This document shows, in pieces, positions 44,191-53,752 of a stretch of 64,000 bases of DNA. The stretch spans positions 48,223 through 112,222 of the forward strand of contig PUHN01000002.1 in assembly GCA_002967695.1 (NCBI GenBank). Reading direction: 5' to 3'. Source of the stretch: Rhodobacteraceae bacterium WD3A24 (GTDB lineage Bacteria; Pseudomonadota; Alphaproteobacteria; Rhodobacterales; Rhodobacteraceae). Positions within the stretch are counted from its first letter, which is position 1; each line of letters starts with the position of its first letter. The notes beneath the pieces are model-generated. The model was given only the letters and a program-made list of their open reading frames with translations, was not told the origin of the DNA and did no database searches. The position numbers and the translations under genes were made by a program.

Positions 44191-46263
44191 ATGTTTCCCC
44201 CCGTCGCGCTGACCGAACTGCAATCCGCGATCGTACTGGTCGGCTTTGTCGTCGCGGTGACGGGGCTGTTTCCGTGGCTGCTCGATCGCCACAGCACGCT
44301 TCACCGGGGTGTGATCGTCGTGGTGGGTATCTGGCTGACCCTGAGGTATTTGTGGTGGCGCGGCACATCGACCCTCCCGCCGCCGGAGTGGACGGTTGAA
44401 GCGGCCGCCAGCTTGGCGTTCTACGGGATCGAGGCACTGGCGGGCATCTCGTCGGTCAGCGCGCTGATGATCCTCTCGCGGCGGCGTTCGCGCTCGCAAG
44501 AGGCGACGCAGCATGCGCGATGGTGGGGCGCGAATCCGCCCCGCGTGGCCGTGCTGATCGCCACCTATAACGAAGAGCGCGACATCCTGCTGCGCACGAT
44601 GGTCGGTGCGCAGAAACTCGATCACGGGGATTTCGAGGTCGTCGTGCTCGATGACGGGGAGCGCGACTGGCTGCGCGACGATTGCCGGCAGCGGGGCGTG
44701 CGATACATCACTCGCACCGATCACAGCGATGCGAAGGCGGGCAATATCAACAACGCCCTCGCCATTCTCGACGCCGACCCGCGACCGCCCGACTTCATTG
44801 CCGTTCTCGACGCCGATTTCATCCCGCACCGCAATTTCCTGCGCCGCACCCTAGCGCTTTTTCACGACCCGGCTGTCGGGCTGGTCCAGACGCCGCAGCA
44901 TTTCTTCAACGCCGACCCGATTCAGCACAATCTGGGCCTTGTGCGTTCCTATCCCGACGAGCAGCGTTTCTTTTTCGACGAGATCCAGCCCGCGCGCGAC
45001 GGCTGGGGCATCGCCTTTTGCTGCGGCACCTCGTCGGTGACGCGAATGTCGGCGCTGCGCGAGATCGGCGGCCTGCCGACCGACAGCATCACCGAGGACT
45101 TCATGCTCACTCTCGCGCTTCAGGACATGGGGCACCGCACCGTCTATCTCGAAGAGCCGCTCACCGAGGGCCTCGCCCCCGAGGGCCTGCGCGAATACAT
45201 CACCCAGCGGGCGCGCTGGTGCCTGGGGCTGATGCAGATCGCCCGCTCGCGGCTGGGGCCGCTGCGGCGCAACCGGCTTCGCCTGCGCGACCGCTGGAGC
45301 GTGATCGACTCGGTGCTGTTCTGGCTGGGCACCTTTCAGTTCCGACTCGCGGCGCTGGTCTTTCCGCTTCTCTACTGGTTCGCTGGGATATCGGTGGTGC
45401 GCGCGGAGGTTCCCGATGTGCTCACGCATTTCGGCGTCTATTATGTCTGGACCATCGCGCTGGTCAATTTCTGCTCGGGCGGGACGATCCTGCCGATCAT
45501 CAACGATGTCAGCCAGATCATCGCCGCGCGCCCGGTCACACGCGCCGCCTGGACGGGCCTCTTGTGGCCGGGCGGGCATGGCTTCAGCGTCACTGCGAAG
45601 GGCGGCGACAGGACGCGGACGGTGATTCACTGGCAGCTGATGGCGCCCTTTGCCGGAATACTGGCGCTCACGGTCGCAGGGTTGCTCCTCGGCATCCTGA
45701 TTCCGCGCTTCAACTTCGGCGAGGCCGGAGACGGCAAGATGGTCATCCTGTTCTGGTCGCTTTACAATATCGTTGTGCTCGCGCTGACGATGTTGCTGTG
45801 CGTCGAGCTTCCGCGCCGCGAAAAGCATCTCGACGAGCACCCGGAACAGGCTCATCTCTATGTGGGAGGGGAGTTCTGGACGGTCTGGATCACCAGCCTG
45901 ACCACGAACACGGTGCGCGTGCGCGGGGCGGCCTTGCCGGCCTTCGGGCGCGTGCGGCTCGAGATCCGCGGCATCGGCGAGATTCCGGCGATGATTGGGG
46001 AGCAGCGCCGCGATGGTGCCGTCCTGATCCTCAACCCGTCCCAATCCGCCTATGAGGCGCTGCTCCAGCGGTTTCACGGCAAAGGAGGCGCACCCGGCAC
46101 GGGCCAGCTTGGCCTCATGCAGCTTCTGGAAGACCTCGCCCGGCGGCTGTCATTCGCGCGCCCTCCCGAAAGCGGCAGGGCGCCCAATCTCATCATTCCG
46201 GGCGGAAAGGCGCCGGACGAGCCGGACGATGCGCCCGTCTCCCGCCCGCGCGACGAGGGCTGA
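44191..46263 (+). CDS. Cellulose-synthase-like GT2 glycosyltransferase
   Basis: This processive membrane glycosyltransferase has 690 residues. Two helices lead into the catalytic domain with DDGERDW (Asp154), DADF (Asp207, Asp209), TEDF (Asp303) and QRARW (339-343). These are the D,D,D,Q(R)xRW signature of BcsA, Alg8 and hyaluronan synthases. Further helices form the export channel. The C-terminal region (about 545-620) is PilZ-like, but the RxxxR and D/NxSxxG c-di-GMP motifs are degenerate (RREKH; ITSLTTNT). The polymer made cannot be deduced. Confidence 0.88.
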   Translation: MFPPVALTELQSAIVLVGFVVAVTGLFPWLLDRHSTLHRGVIVVVGIWLTLRYLWWRGTSTLPPPEWTVEAAASLAFYGIEALAGISSVSALMILSRRRSRSQEATQHARWWGANPPRVAVLIATYNEERDILLRTMVGAQKLDHGDFEVVVLDDGERDWLRDDCRQRGVRYITRTDHSDAKAGNINNALAILDADPRPPDFIAVLDADFIPHRNFLRRTLALFHDPAVGLVQTPQHFFNADPIQHNLGLVRSYPDEQRFFFDEIQPARDGWGIAFCCGTSSVTRMSALREIGGLPTDSITEDFMLTLALQDMGHRTVYLEEPLTEGLAPEGLREYITQRARWCLGLMQIARSRLGPLRRNRLRLRDRWSVIDSVLFWLGTFQFRLAALVFPLLYWFAGISVVRAEVPDVLTHFGVYYVWTIALVNFCSGGTILPIINDVSQIIAARPVTRAAWTGLLWPGGHGFSVTAKGGDRTRTVIHWQLMAPFAGILALTVAGLLLGILIPRFNFGEAGDGKMVILFWSLYNIVVLALTMLLCVELPRREKHLDEHPEQAHLYVGGEFWTVWITSLTTNTVRVRGAALPAFGRVRLEIRGIGEIPAMIGEQRRDGAVLILNPSQSAYEALLQRFHGKGGAPGTGQLGLMQLLEDLARRLSFARPPESGRAPNLIIPGGKAPDEPDDAPVSRPRDEG

Positions 46264-46278
46264 GGCCCTGTCGCGCAC

Positions 46279-47481
46279 TCACCTTGTGCCGAAGTTGCGG
46301 ACGCGTTCGAATTGCGGCGCGTCGTCCGAGTGCGCGTGCTCGTGCCGGTCGAGTTCCTTCTGACGCAGGCTTTGAAGCAGGGCGAGACCGGCCGAGAACG
46401 TCGCCAGCTCGCGCGTGCGGTGGGATTCATAAGGGTAGTGCTGATCACCGCGCAGAACGCGGACGCAGTTCTGCGCGAGTCTGCGGAAGGGCTGGATGTA
46501 GAGCCGGCCGAAAAGATAGACGAGTCCGCCGAAGAATATGCCGAACCCCGTCACGCCCGTCACCACGCTCTCGATGAATTGCTGCCGGGCGAGCTGGAGC
46601 CGGTCGAGCGGCGAGCGCGTCAGGAGGCGCCAGCTCATCGGCGGCAGGCCGGGATAACTGCGCCCGGCGATGGTGGTATCCATGAAGAGGCGTCCGTCTT
46701 CCTCGCGCCGCCACAATTCGCCCGCGCTGGTGTGGCGGACCCGCGAGCGAAGCAGGGCCTCGTCCGAAAGCCCGACAAGCCCCTCGGTGGCGACGATCGG
46801 TTCGCCGCGCCCGTCATAGAGCACCGCGTCGAGCCCGAGCCGCTCGGCCGCCCCGCTCATATAGGATGCCAGCCACTCCGCCGATATTCCTGCGCCCACG
46901 ACATGCACCAAGCGGCCGGTTTCGTCGGTTACCGGAATGCTCAGTGTTATCGTGTTCCCCTCGCGGGTCGTTCGCAGCCCCTCGATACGCCCGCCCGGCC
47001 GAAAGGCAACGAGTTCCGGCGCGAAGGCAGCCTCCTGCGCCCGGTGCAGCCATTCCTCGTCCTCGGCCGTGATCTGCGCCCCGTCGGGCAAGCTGGATGC
47101 GGCAATCCGGCCGTCCGCCGTGGCCAGCGCCATCCAGTCGAGGCGCGCGCTGGTCGCCGCCGCGAAGCGCATCAATTCGGCGGTTGCCTCGGCGCCGCTC
47201 TCGACGGCCACGTCACCGACACGGGTCATGCGGGTGGTTTCCAGATATATCTCCCGCCCGATGGCGTCGTGCAGCGCCTCCGAGCGCAGGCGGGATTCGC
47301 CGCGAACCGCCTCGATTTGAAAATCGTTCAGCCGGGTGCTGACGATGGCCCAGACCACGATCGTGGCCAGAACGATGCCGAGCGCGACGAAGCCGTAGAA
47401 CACGGTGAGCGTTCCGGGGCTGCGTGGCGCCGTCCAACTGCCGTCTGTTTTCATTCGCCCGACCGTTGCGAAGGTGGTCAT
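46279..47481 (-). CDS. Membrane sensor with extracellular Cache-like domain and no output domain
   Basis: This 400-residue protein has a first membrane helix (VALGIVLATIVVWAIVSTRL), an extracytoplasmic Cache-like domain of about 230 residues (WMALATADGRIAASSLPDG; VHVVGAGISAEWLASYM), a second helix (VTGVTGFGIFFGGLVYLFG) and a HAMP-like tail. No kinase, GGDEF, EAL or methyl-accepting domain follows. It is convergent with the GT2 synthase gene (15 bases between stops). It may sense a periplasmic ligand and control the synthase or pair with a partner elsewhere. Confidence 0.7.
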   Translation of the reverse strand: MTTFATVGRMKTDGSWTAPRSPGTLTVFYGFVALGIVLATIVVWAIVSTRLNDFQIEAVRGESRLRSEALHDAIGREIYLETTRMTRVGDVAVESGAEATAELMRFAAATSARLDWMALATADGRIAASSLPDGAQITAEDEEWLHRAQEAAFAPELVAFRPGGRIEGLRTTREGNTITLSIPVTDETGRLVHVVGAGISAEWLASYMSGAAERLGLDAVLYDGRGEPIVATEGLVGLSDEALLRSRVRHTSAGELWRREEDGRLFMDTTIAGRSYPGLPPMSWRLLTRSPLDRLQLARQQFIESVVTGVTGFGIFFGGLVYLFGRLYIQPFRRLAQNCVRVLRGDQHYPYESHRTRELATFSAGLALLQSLRQKELDRHEHAHSDDAPQFERVRNFGTR

Positions 47482-47581
47482 TGATGCGAGCTGACGGTAT
47501 CGCGCCGATCATCCTATCACAGCCTCGCCGCCACACGAACCTTTGCGTCTCAACTTCCCGTGCCCGTCGGTGCGCCCCTCG

Positions 47582-48433
47582 TCAGGCGCGGCTCGTGGCG
47601 GCTTGGGAAGACGCTGCACGCGTGGCGCGCAGACGCCACATCAGGGCGAGCAGGAACAGCCCCGTGAGGATCAGCACGATCGTCGGCGCCGGGGCGCTGT
47701 CGAGGAAGAAACTCGCATACGCGCCCGACAGCATGGCCAGCAGGCAGACCGCCACGGCCACCATCAGCATGGTGGAGAACCGCCGCGCGGTCAGAAAGGC
47801 GATGGCGCCCGGCGCGATCAGCAACCCCACGGCCAGAATGAGCCCCGTCGCCGAGAGGGTGGCCACGATGGTCAGCGACAGAAGTGACAGCAGGCCGTAA
47901 TGGAGCCACGTCACGGCGAGCCCGCAGGCCCGGGCCTGGGCCGAGTCGAAGGCATGCAGGAGGAAATCGCGCCATTTGAGCAGCAGCACGGCCGAGACTG
48001 CCAGCGAGATCAGGCCCGCCGTGCGCAGATCGGCCGCCCCGACCCCCAGCATGTTGCCGAACAGGATGTGGTCGAGATGGGCGCCGGTGTCGATGGAGGT
48101 GTAGAGGATGATGCCCACCGCGAACATCCCGGAGAAGACCACGCCCATGATCGTGTCCTGCTTCACGCGGCTGTTGTGGCTGAGATACCCCGTCAAGAGC
48201 GCGCATCCCATGCCCGCCCCGAAGGCGCCGAGGATCAGCGGCAGTCCCGTGATCCAGGCCAGCACGATGCCGGGCAGCACCGCGTGGCTTACCGCGTCGC
48301 CCATCAGCGCCCAGCCCCGCAGCACCAGAAAACACGACAACAGCGCCGTCGGCACGGCGACCATCGCCGAGATCATGAACGCGTTCTGCATGAACGGAAA
48401 CTGCAGCGGCAGCAGAAGCGTCTCCAGCGTCAT
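47582..48433 (-). CDS. sitD: Mn/Fe ABC transporter permease SitD
   Basis: This 283-residue permease of the ABC-3 (ZnuB/MntB/SitCD) family has about eight helices and the motifs LLSCFLVLRGWALMGDAVSH and ATLSATGLILAVGLLIAPGA. It overlaps sitC by 4 bases. A frame that would start inside sitC was rejected in favour of the ATG at 48433. It is the last gene of the metal operon. Confidence 0.88.
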   Translation of the reverse strand: MTLETLLLPLQFPFMQNAFMISAMVAVPTALLSCFLVLRGWALMGDAVSHAVLPGIVLAWITGLPLILGAFGAGMGCALLTGYLSHNSRVKQDTIMGVVFSGMFAVGIILYTSIDTGAHLDHILFGNMLGVGAADLRTAGLISLAVSAVLLLKWRDFLLHAFDSAQARACGLAVTWLHYGLLSLLSLTIVATLSATGLILAVGLLIAPGAIAFLTARRFSTMLMVAVAVCLLAMLSGAYASFFLDSAPAPTIVLILTGLFLLALMWRLRATRAASSQAATSRA

Positions 48434-49296
48434 CCGATGGCCTCCTCGCGCAGGGCCGCGGCGCTCTTGCGCCGTGCGGCCAGAAGCCCGTGCTTGGGGG
48501 CGAAGGCAAAGGCTGTCAGGAACAAAAGCGTCTGCAATGTCACGATGATCCCGCCGGTCGCGCCGTCGAGGAAATAGCTCGCATACGCTCCGGCAAAGCT
48601 CGTCCCCGCCCCGATCGCGACGGACAGCGCGACCAGCCTGGGAAAACGGTCGCACAGCAGATAGGCGGTGGCTCCCGGTGTGACGACCATCGCGATGACG
48701 AGAAAGGCGCCCACCGTCTGCATGGCCGCGACCACCGCCGCAGAGAGCAGGGTGAAGAAAACCACCTTGAGCAGCCCCGGCCGCAGGCCGACCGACCGCG
48801 CATGGGTCTCGTCGAAAAAGACCGTCATCAGGTCTTTCCACTTGAGCAGCAGCACGATCAGCGACACCGCTCCGATGAGGGCGAGCTGGAGCGTGTCGCC
48901 GGGGGAGATGGCGAGGATGTTGCCCATGGTGATGGTCTGGACGCTCACCGCCATCGGATTGATTGAGACCATGAACAGCCCCAGCCCGAAAAAGGAGGTA
49001 AAGATCAGCCCGATGACGACATCGACCTTCAGCCCCGAGCGTTCGGAGAGAAACAGCATCGCCCCCGCCGCCAGTCCGCCGGCCAGAAAGGCGCCGAGTG
49101 CGAAGGGCAGCCCCAGCATGTAGGCCCCGGCAACGCCGGGGACGACCGAGTGCGACAGCGCGTCGCCGATCAGGCTCCAGCCCTTGAGCATCAGATAGGC
49201 CGACAGAAAGGCGCAGACCCCGCCGACGAGCGCCGAGACCCACATCGCGTTGGTCATGTAGCCGTAGCCGAAGGGTTCGAGCAGGGTCGCGCTCAT
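48430..49296 (-). CDS. sitC: Mn/Fe ABC transporter permease SitC
   Basis: This 288-residue ABC-3 family permease has [40 protein letters not shown] and [20 protein letters not shown]. It overlaps both neighbours by 4 bases. SitC and SitD form the membrane heterodimer of the manganese/iron importer. Confidence 0.88.
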   Translation of the reverse strand: MSATLLEPFGYGYMTNAMWVSALVGGVCAFLSAYLMLKGWSLIGDALSHSVVPGVAGAYMLGLPFALGAFLAGGLAAGAMLFLSERSGLKVDVVIGLIFTSFFGLGLFMVSINPMAVSVQTITMGNILAISPGDTLQLALIGAVSLIVLLLKWKDLMTVFFDETHARSVGLRPGLLKVVFFTLLSAAVVAAMQTVGAFLVIAMVVTPGATAYLLCDRFPRLVALSVAIGAGTSFAGAYASYFLDGATGGIIVTLQTLLFLTAFAFAPKHGLLAARRKSAAALREEAIG

Positions 49297-50189
49297 GCGT
49301 CGCCCCCGCTGGTCTGGGGGCGGTCCCCGTAATGGACGAGCGGGCGCTCGTCGTCGGTGATGATGCTGAGCTCTCTGGGATCGTCGCGGTGGTCGTCGTG
49401 AAGCGCCGCGCCCCCGAGCGTGAAATGGCGCAATACGCCGCCAAAGGCCTTTTCAAGATTGTCCCGGGTAAAGGTCGTGGCGGTGGGGCCGGCGGCGATC
49501 ACGGTGCCCTTGACCAGAACGGTGTGGTCGCAGAATTCGGGAACCGAACCGAGGTTGTGGGTGGAGACGAGCATAACGCGGCCCTCGGCCTGCAGTTCGC
49601 GAAGCAGGGCGACAATGCGTTCCTCGGTGCCGACATCGACGCCGGTGAAGGGCTCGTCGAGCAGGATCACCTGGCCGTCCTGCGCGAGCGCGCGGGCAAG
49701 GAATACCCGTTTGCGCTGCCCGCCCGACAGCTCGCCGATCTGGCGGTGGCGCAATGCGCTCATGTCCACGCGCTCGAGCGCCGCGGTGACGGCGGCGCGG
49801 TCATCGGGCTTCGGGCGGCGCAGAAACCCCATTCGCCCATAGCGCCCCATCATCACCACGTCCTCGACGAGCACCGGGAAACTCCAGTCGACTTCCTCGG
49901 CCTGGGGAACATAGGCGACGAGCGTCTCGCGCAACGCCTGTTTCACGCTGCGCCCCATCAGTCGTATGGTGCCGCGCCCGACGGGCAGAAAGCCCATTAT
50001 CGCCTTGAACAGCGTCGATTTGCCGGCCCCGTTGACGCCCACGAGGGCTGTCACGCTGCCGCGGGGCACACTGAAACTCGCCCCGCGCAGGGCGGTATGG
50101 CCGTTGCGGTAGGTGACGGTGACGTCGCGCACCTCGATGCCCTCATCCGTCCCGACGGATCGTGCCGTCTGTTCCGTCATGTCTCGCAC
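49293..50189 (-). CDS. sitB: Mn/Fe ABC transporter ATP-binding protein SitB
   Basis: This 298-residue ATPase has Walker [16 protein letters not shown], the signature [15 protein letters not shown], Walker [13 protein letters not shown] and H-loop [14 protein letters not shown] at 50189 follows AAAGGA at good spacing and is chosen; ATG at 50180 is a possible alternative. It lies 46 bases after sitA and overlaps sitC by 4. Confidence 0.9.
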   Translation of the reverse strand: MRDMTEQTARSVGTDEGIEVRDVTVTYRNGHTALRGASFSVPRGSVTALVGVNGAGKSTLFKAIMGFLPVGRGTIRLMGRSVKQALRETLVAYVPQAEEVDWSFPVLVEDVVMMGRYGRMGFLRRPKPDDRAAVTAALERVDMSALRHRQIGELSGGQRKRVFLARALAQDGQVILLDEPFTGVDVGTEERIVALLRELQAEGRVMLVSTHNLGSVPEFCDHTVLVKGTVIAAGPTATTFTRDNLEKAFGGVLRHFTLGGAALHDDHRDDPRELSIITDDERPLVHYGDRPQTSGGDA

Positions 50190-50235
50190 GGGCTGTTCCT
50201 TTCGTGCAGTTGCGCCACCCGTCGCCGGCCGCGCG

Positions 50236-51144
50236 TCACTCCGGCTCCGCAGTCAGGCCGGCGGCGATCGTCTCGGAGGTGACGCGCAGCAGATCCAGAT
50301 AGGTGGGCACCGGGCCGTCGGGTTCTGACAGCGAGTCCACATAGAGCACGCCGGCAAAGCGCGCACCCGTCTCGCGCGCGATCTGCTCGGCCGGCGCGGT
50401 ACTCACCGTGCTCTCGCAGAAGACGACGGGAATGTCATGTGCGCGCACCTCGTCGATGACCGTCCTGACTTGCTGCGGGGTGCCGACCTGGTCGGCGTTC
50501 ATCGGCCAGAGATAGAGTTCGCGCATCCCGAAATCCCGCGCGAGATAGGAAAACGCGCCCTCGCATGTCACGAGCCAGCGCTCCTCGGCGGGAATTTCCG
50601 CGATCCTCTCGCGCAGGGGCTCGATGGTGGCGCGCAGCTCCGCCTTGTAGGTTTCGGCATTGGCGGCGTAAGTCTGTGCGTTGTCAGGGTCGTGCTCGGC
50701 CAGCGCCGCGGCGATGTTGTCGATATAGACCACCGCGTTGTCGAGCCCCATCCAGGCGTGTGGATTGGGCTGATCGGCATAGGCGCCTTCGGTGATCGGG
50801 ATCGGGTCGATGTCCTCGGTCAGCGTGGCCGAGGGCACATCCCCGAGATTGGCCAGGAACTGCTCGAACCACAGTTCGAGATTGAGCCCGTTCCACAGGA
50901 TCAGATCGGCTCCATGAGCCCGCACGATGTCCTGAGGTGTGGGCTCATAGCCGTGGATTTCCGCGCCCGGCTTGGTGACTGAGACCACCTCGGCCGCGTC
51001 TCCGGCGACATTGCGCGCCATGTCGGCGAGGACGGTGAAGGTGGTGACGACCTTGAGCGGGTCGTCTTCCTGCGCCGTTGCGCCATGTGCCAGGGCCCCG
51101 GCGCACGCCGCCGCCGCGATGAATCGGATCGTTCTCGATCGCAT
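50236..51144 (-). CDS. sitA: Mn/Fe ABC transporter substrate-binding protein SitA
   Basis: This periplasmic cluster A-I metal receptor has 302 residues and a signal peptide ([20 protein letters not shown], cleavage near TAQED). Metal ligands are placed as in Mn receptors: His in [11 protein letters not shown], His in PNPHAWMG, Glu in [15 protein letters not shown] and Asp in [10 protein letters not shown]. The Glu at the third position favours Mn over Zn. The start at 51144 follows GGAGG. It is the first gene of sitABCD. Confidence 0.92.
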   Translation of the reverse strand: MRSRTIRFIAAAACAGALAHGATAQEDDPLKVVTTFTVLADMARNVAGDAAEVVSVTKPGAEIHGYEPTPQDIVRAHGADLILWNGLNLELWFEQFLANLGDVPSATLTEDIDPIPITEGAYADQPNPHAWMGLDNAVVYIDNIAAALAEHDPDNAQTYAANAETYKAELRATIEPLRERIAEIPAEERWLVTCEGAFSYLARDFGMRELYLWPMNADQVGTPQQVRTVIDEVRAHDIPVVFCESTVSTAPAEQIARETGARFAGVLYVDSLSEPDGPVPTYLDLLRVTSETIAAGLTAEPE

Positions 51145-51198
51145 TAACTGCCTCCATAGCCGCCTTGCCGGAGCCGCGTCCGGCCGTCGGAAGATGTA

Positions 51199-51220
51199 AA
51201 TGCAAATCATTAGCAAAAGT
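51199..51220. promoter_or_regulatory. Candidate Mur/Fur site upstream of sitA
   Basis: AATGCAAATCATTAGCAAAAGT, an imperfect AT-rich dyad (TGCAAAT...TAGCAAAA), lies 55-76 bases upstream of sitA. It resembles the manganese-responsive Mur sites that control sit operons in rhizobia and Rhodobacterales. The match is by eye only. Confidence 0.5.
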
Positions 51221-51358
51221 CAAGCGCTGCATTCTCGGTGTGCAATGCTTTTGCCCGGCTTGCCGCGGGGGTGGCTCGCGCCATGATCGGGCGGATCGTG
51301 AATTGACATTTCAGATCATCCATTGTGACATTTCCAAATTGACGCTGGGAGAAGATAG

Positions 51359-52162
51359 ATGCTGGACAGGTCGAAGGATCGGCTGGGGCAGGGCGGGCAC
51401 GGAGCCGGCGCGCGGGAGTCGCTCAAGAGCATCGCCGCGCAATATCTCGCCTCGGCCATTCTGGGCTGCGAAATCTCGCCCGGTTCATTCGTCACCGAGG
51501 CGGGGATCGCCGCCGCTGTCGGCCTGGGCAAGGCGCCGGTGCGCGCCGCGCTGGCGTCGTTGAGCGAGCGCGGGCTTGTCGAGCCGGTTCCGCGCCACGG
51601 ATACCGGGTGGCGCCGGTATCCGCTGCCGATCTGGCCGATCTCTACGACCTGCGGCTGCGGCTCGAACCGGGGCTGTGCGAGGCCGTCTCAATGCGCGAT
51701 GTCAGTGAACTCGCCCGGCTCGACCGCATGCTCGTCGCCGCCAGCGACAGCCCCGACCCGTCCGCGCGCCGGCTGGCCCAGCAGGCCGATGCCGACAGCC
51801 TGCGCCTGATGGCGGCGGCGGCGGGCAACCGCCGGGTCGAGGAGACGCTCATGGACGCCGCGGCCCTGTGCCAGCGCGCGCTCATCCATGTGGAGCGCTG
51901 CGCCGGCCAGTGCCGCGGGATCATTCCGCGCAGCGAAATCGTCGCCACGCTGGAGGCGGGCGATGCGGGGCGCGCCGCCGAGCTGACCCGTCGTCGGCTC
52001 GAGGCGCTTTCGTTCGACGCGCTCAAGGGGCTCGCCGCCGCCGAACGCGCGGCCGTGCAGCCTCTGGCGCCGCGCCGTGCGGCGGAGATCAACCGGCCGG
52101 CCATGCCGTCGGCCGACAACGCTGCTTCGCGTGACGGCGAAGCGAACAACAGGAGAGTATAA
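51359..52162 (+). CDS. GntR (FCD) family transcriptional regulator
   Basis: This 267-residue regulator has an N-terminal winged helix (YLASAILGCEISPGSFVTEA, then GKAPVRAALASLSERGLVEP and VPRHGYRVAPVS) and a helical FCD-type ligand domain. The start follows GGGAG. Its stop overlaps the start of the ABC binding-protein gene (TAATG), so it is cotranscribed with the operon it presumably controls. The Ala-rich tail is unusual but not diagnostic. Confidence 0.85.
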   Translation: MLDRSKDRLGQGGHGAGARESLKSIAAQYLASAILGCEISPGSFVTEAGIAAAVGLGKAPVRAALASLSERGLVEPVPRHGYRVAPVSAADLADLYDLRLRLEPGLCEAVSMRDVSELARLDRMLVAASDSPDPSARRLAQQADADSLRLMAAAAGNRRVEETLMDAAALCQRALIHVERCAGQCRGIIPRSEIVATLEAGDAGRAAELTRRRLEALSFDALKGLAAAERAAVQPLAPRRAAEINRPAMPSADNAASRDGEANNRRV

Positions 52163-53685
52163 TGAAACGACTCAGAACAGGAATGGGCCGCGCGGCGGCC
52201 ATTGCCGGGGTGGGGCTCGCGCTTGCCTTCGCGGCGCCCGACATGGGCCGGGCGCAGGCGCCGGAAACGCTGGTGATCGATCTGGTCAACGAGCCTTCGT
52301 CGCTCGACCCGCATATGCAGTGGAACCCTGACAGCTATTACGTCTACCGCAACATCTTCGACAACATGGTCACCCGCAGCGACGACGGCGAGATCGTCCC
52401 GCAGGTGGCCGAATCTTGGGAGTATGTCTCGGAGACGCAGGTGGCGTTCACCATTCGCGACGACATCACCTTTCACGACGGCGAGCCGCTGACGCCCGAG
52501 GACGTGGCCTATTCGGTCAACCGCATCATCGATCCCGACTTCGCCAGCCCGCAGCTGGGCCAGTTCAACCAGATCACGAATGCCCAGGTGACCGGCGAGA
52601 ACGAGGTCACGCTGACGACCGACGGCGCCTATCCGGTGCTTCTGGCGCAGCTTGTCAAGCTGTCGATCGTGCCCGAGCATTATGTCGAGGAAGTCGGTGA
52701 CGAGGCGTTCAACGAGGCGCCGCTCGGGTCAGGGCCGTATGTGTTCGAGGAATGGCAGCGCGGCGTGCAGGTCACGCTTGCCGCCAACGAGGACTACTGG
52801 AGCACGCCGGGGCCGTTCGAGCAGGTCGAGTTCCGCGCGGTGCCCGAGGCATCGACCCGCATGGCCAACCTCCAGTCGGGCGCGAGCCATCTGATCGTGA
52901 CCATCGACCCCGACCAGGCGGCGCAGCTTCAGGGCGCGGCCGGTGTTCAGGTGCTCGACGTGCTGACCGAGCGCGTGGGCTTTCTGGGCCTCAACCCGCA
53001 GCGCGGGCCGACGGCCGACCCCCTCGTGCGCGAGGCGATCGCCCACGCCATCGACAAGGATCTGATCGTCGAGGCGCTGCTGGGCGGCTTCGACCGGCCG
53101 GTGGACATCATGCTCTCGCCGGCGCATTTCGGCTGGATCGACGGCATCACGGGTCCCGGATACGACCCCGAGCGCGCGCGGGCATTGCTCGCCGAGGCGG
53201 GCGACATCGCCGAGGAGCCCATGGTTTTCGCGACATCGCCGGTCTTCGACCAGCGGATCGTGCAGGCGCTTCAGCAGATGCTCTCGGAGGTCGGGCTCAA
53301 TGTCGAGATCGAGATGACCGACATGTCGACCTATCTCAACCGCGTGCGTTCCGACCCGGCCGAGGGGCCGCACATGAATTTCGGCCGCTGGTCCTGCGCC
53401 TGTCAGGATGCCGACGGTGTCCTGTTCCCGTTGCTGCATTCGGGTTCGTCCTGGTCCAACTGGGAGTCGCCCGAGACCGACGCGGCGCTCGAGCGGGCCC
53501 GCTCGACCCTGGACGAGCAGGAGCGCCTCGACGCCTATTCCGAGGTTCACGAGACCGTTGTCAGCGAGGTGCCGCTGGTGCCGCTCTATCAGGCGGCGAT
53601 CCTCTACGGGGCCGATTCCGATCTCGAATGGCAGCCGACGCCGAACGAGAGCATGTTCGTCAATCGCATGAGCTGGAGCGAATGA
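52162..53685 (+). CDS. Dipeptide/oligopeptide-type ABC substrate-binding protein
   Basis: This periplasmic SBP family 5 receptor has 507 residues. The signal peptide (cleavage near GRAQAPE) is followed by the family motif NEPSSLDPHMQWNPDSYYVY and YEYV-type FTIRDDITFHDGEPLTPEDV. The C-lobe carries NFGRWSCACQDADGVLFPLL, which shapes ligand specificity. A strong ribosome-binding site (AGGAGAG) precedes ATG. Such receptors bind peptides, opines, glutathione or sugars; here the deacetylase and Ntn-hydrolase neighbours suggest an N-acylated or amide ligand. Confidence 0.9.
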   Translation: MKRLRTGMGRAAAIAGVGLALAFAAPDMGRAQAPETLVIDLVNEPSSLDPHMQWNPDSYYVYRNIFDNMVTRSDDGEIVPQVAESWEYVSETQVAFTIRDDITFHDGEPLTPEDVAYSVNRIIDPDFASPQLGQFNQITNAQVTGENEVTLTTDGAYPVLLAQLVKLSIVPEHYVEEVGDEAFNEAPLGSGPYVFEEWQRGVQVTLAANEDYWSTPGPFEQVEFRAVPEASTRMANLQSGASHLIVTIDPDQAAQLQGAAGVQVLDVLTERVGFLGLNPQRGPTADPLVREAIAHAIDKDLIVEALLGGFDRPVDIMLSPAHFGWIDGITGPGYDPERARALLAEAGDIAEEPMVFATSPVFDQRIVQALQQMLSEVGLNVEIEMTDMSTYLNRVRSDPAEGPHMNFGRWSCACQDADGVLFPLLHSGSSWSNWESPETDAALERARSTLDEQERLDAYSEVHETVVSEVPLVPLYQAAILYGADSDLEWQPTPNESMFVNRMSWSE

Positions 53686-53714
53686 ACCCGGCCCCTGCAC
53701 CGCAATCGCGGCGT

Positions 53715-53736
53715 CGCGCCCCCCTTCGGGGGCGCG
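53715..53736 (+). promoter_or_regulatory. mRNA hairpin between binding-protein and permease genes
   Basis: CGCGCCCCC-CTTC-GGGGGCGCG is a perfect 9-base stem with a four-base loop in the 67-base gap. No T-run follows. Such hairpins often stabilise the upstream receptor mRNA so that the receptor is made in excess over the permeases. Confidence 0.65.
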
Positions 53737-53752
53737 GCGGCGGCCTGCGCGC

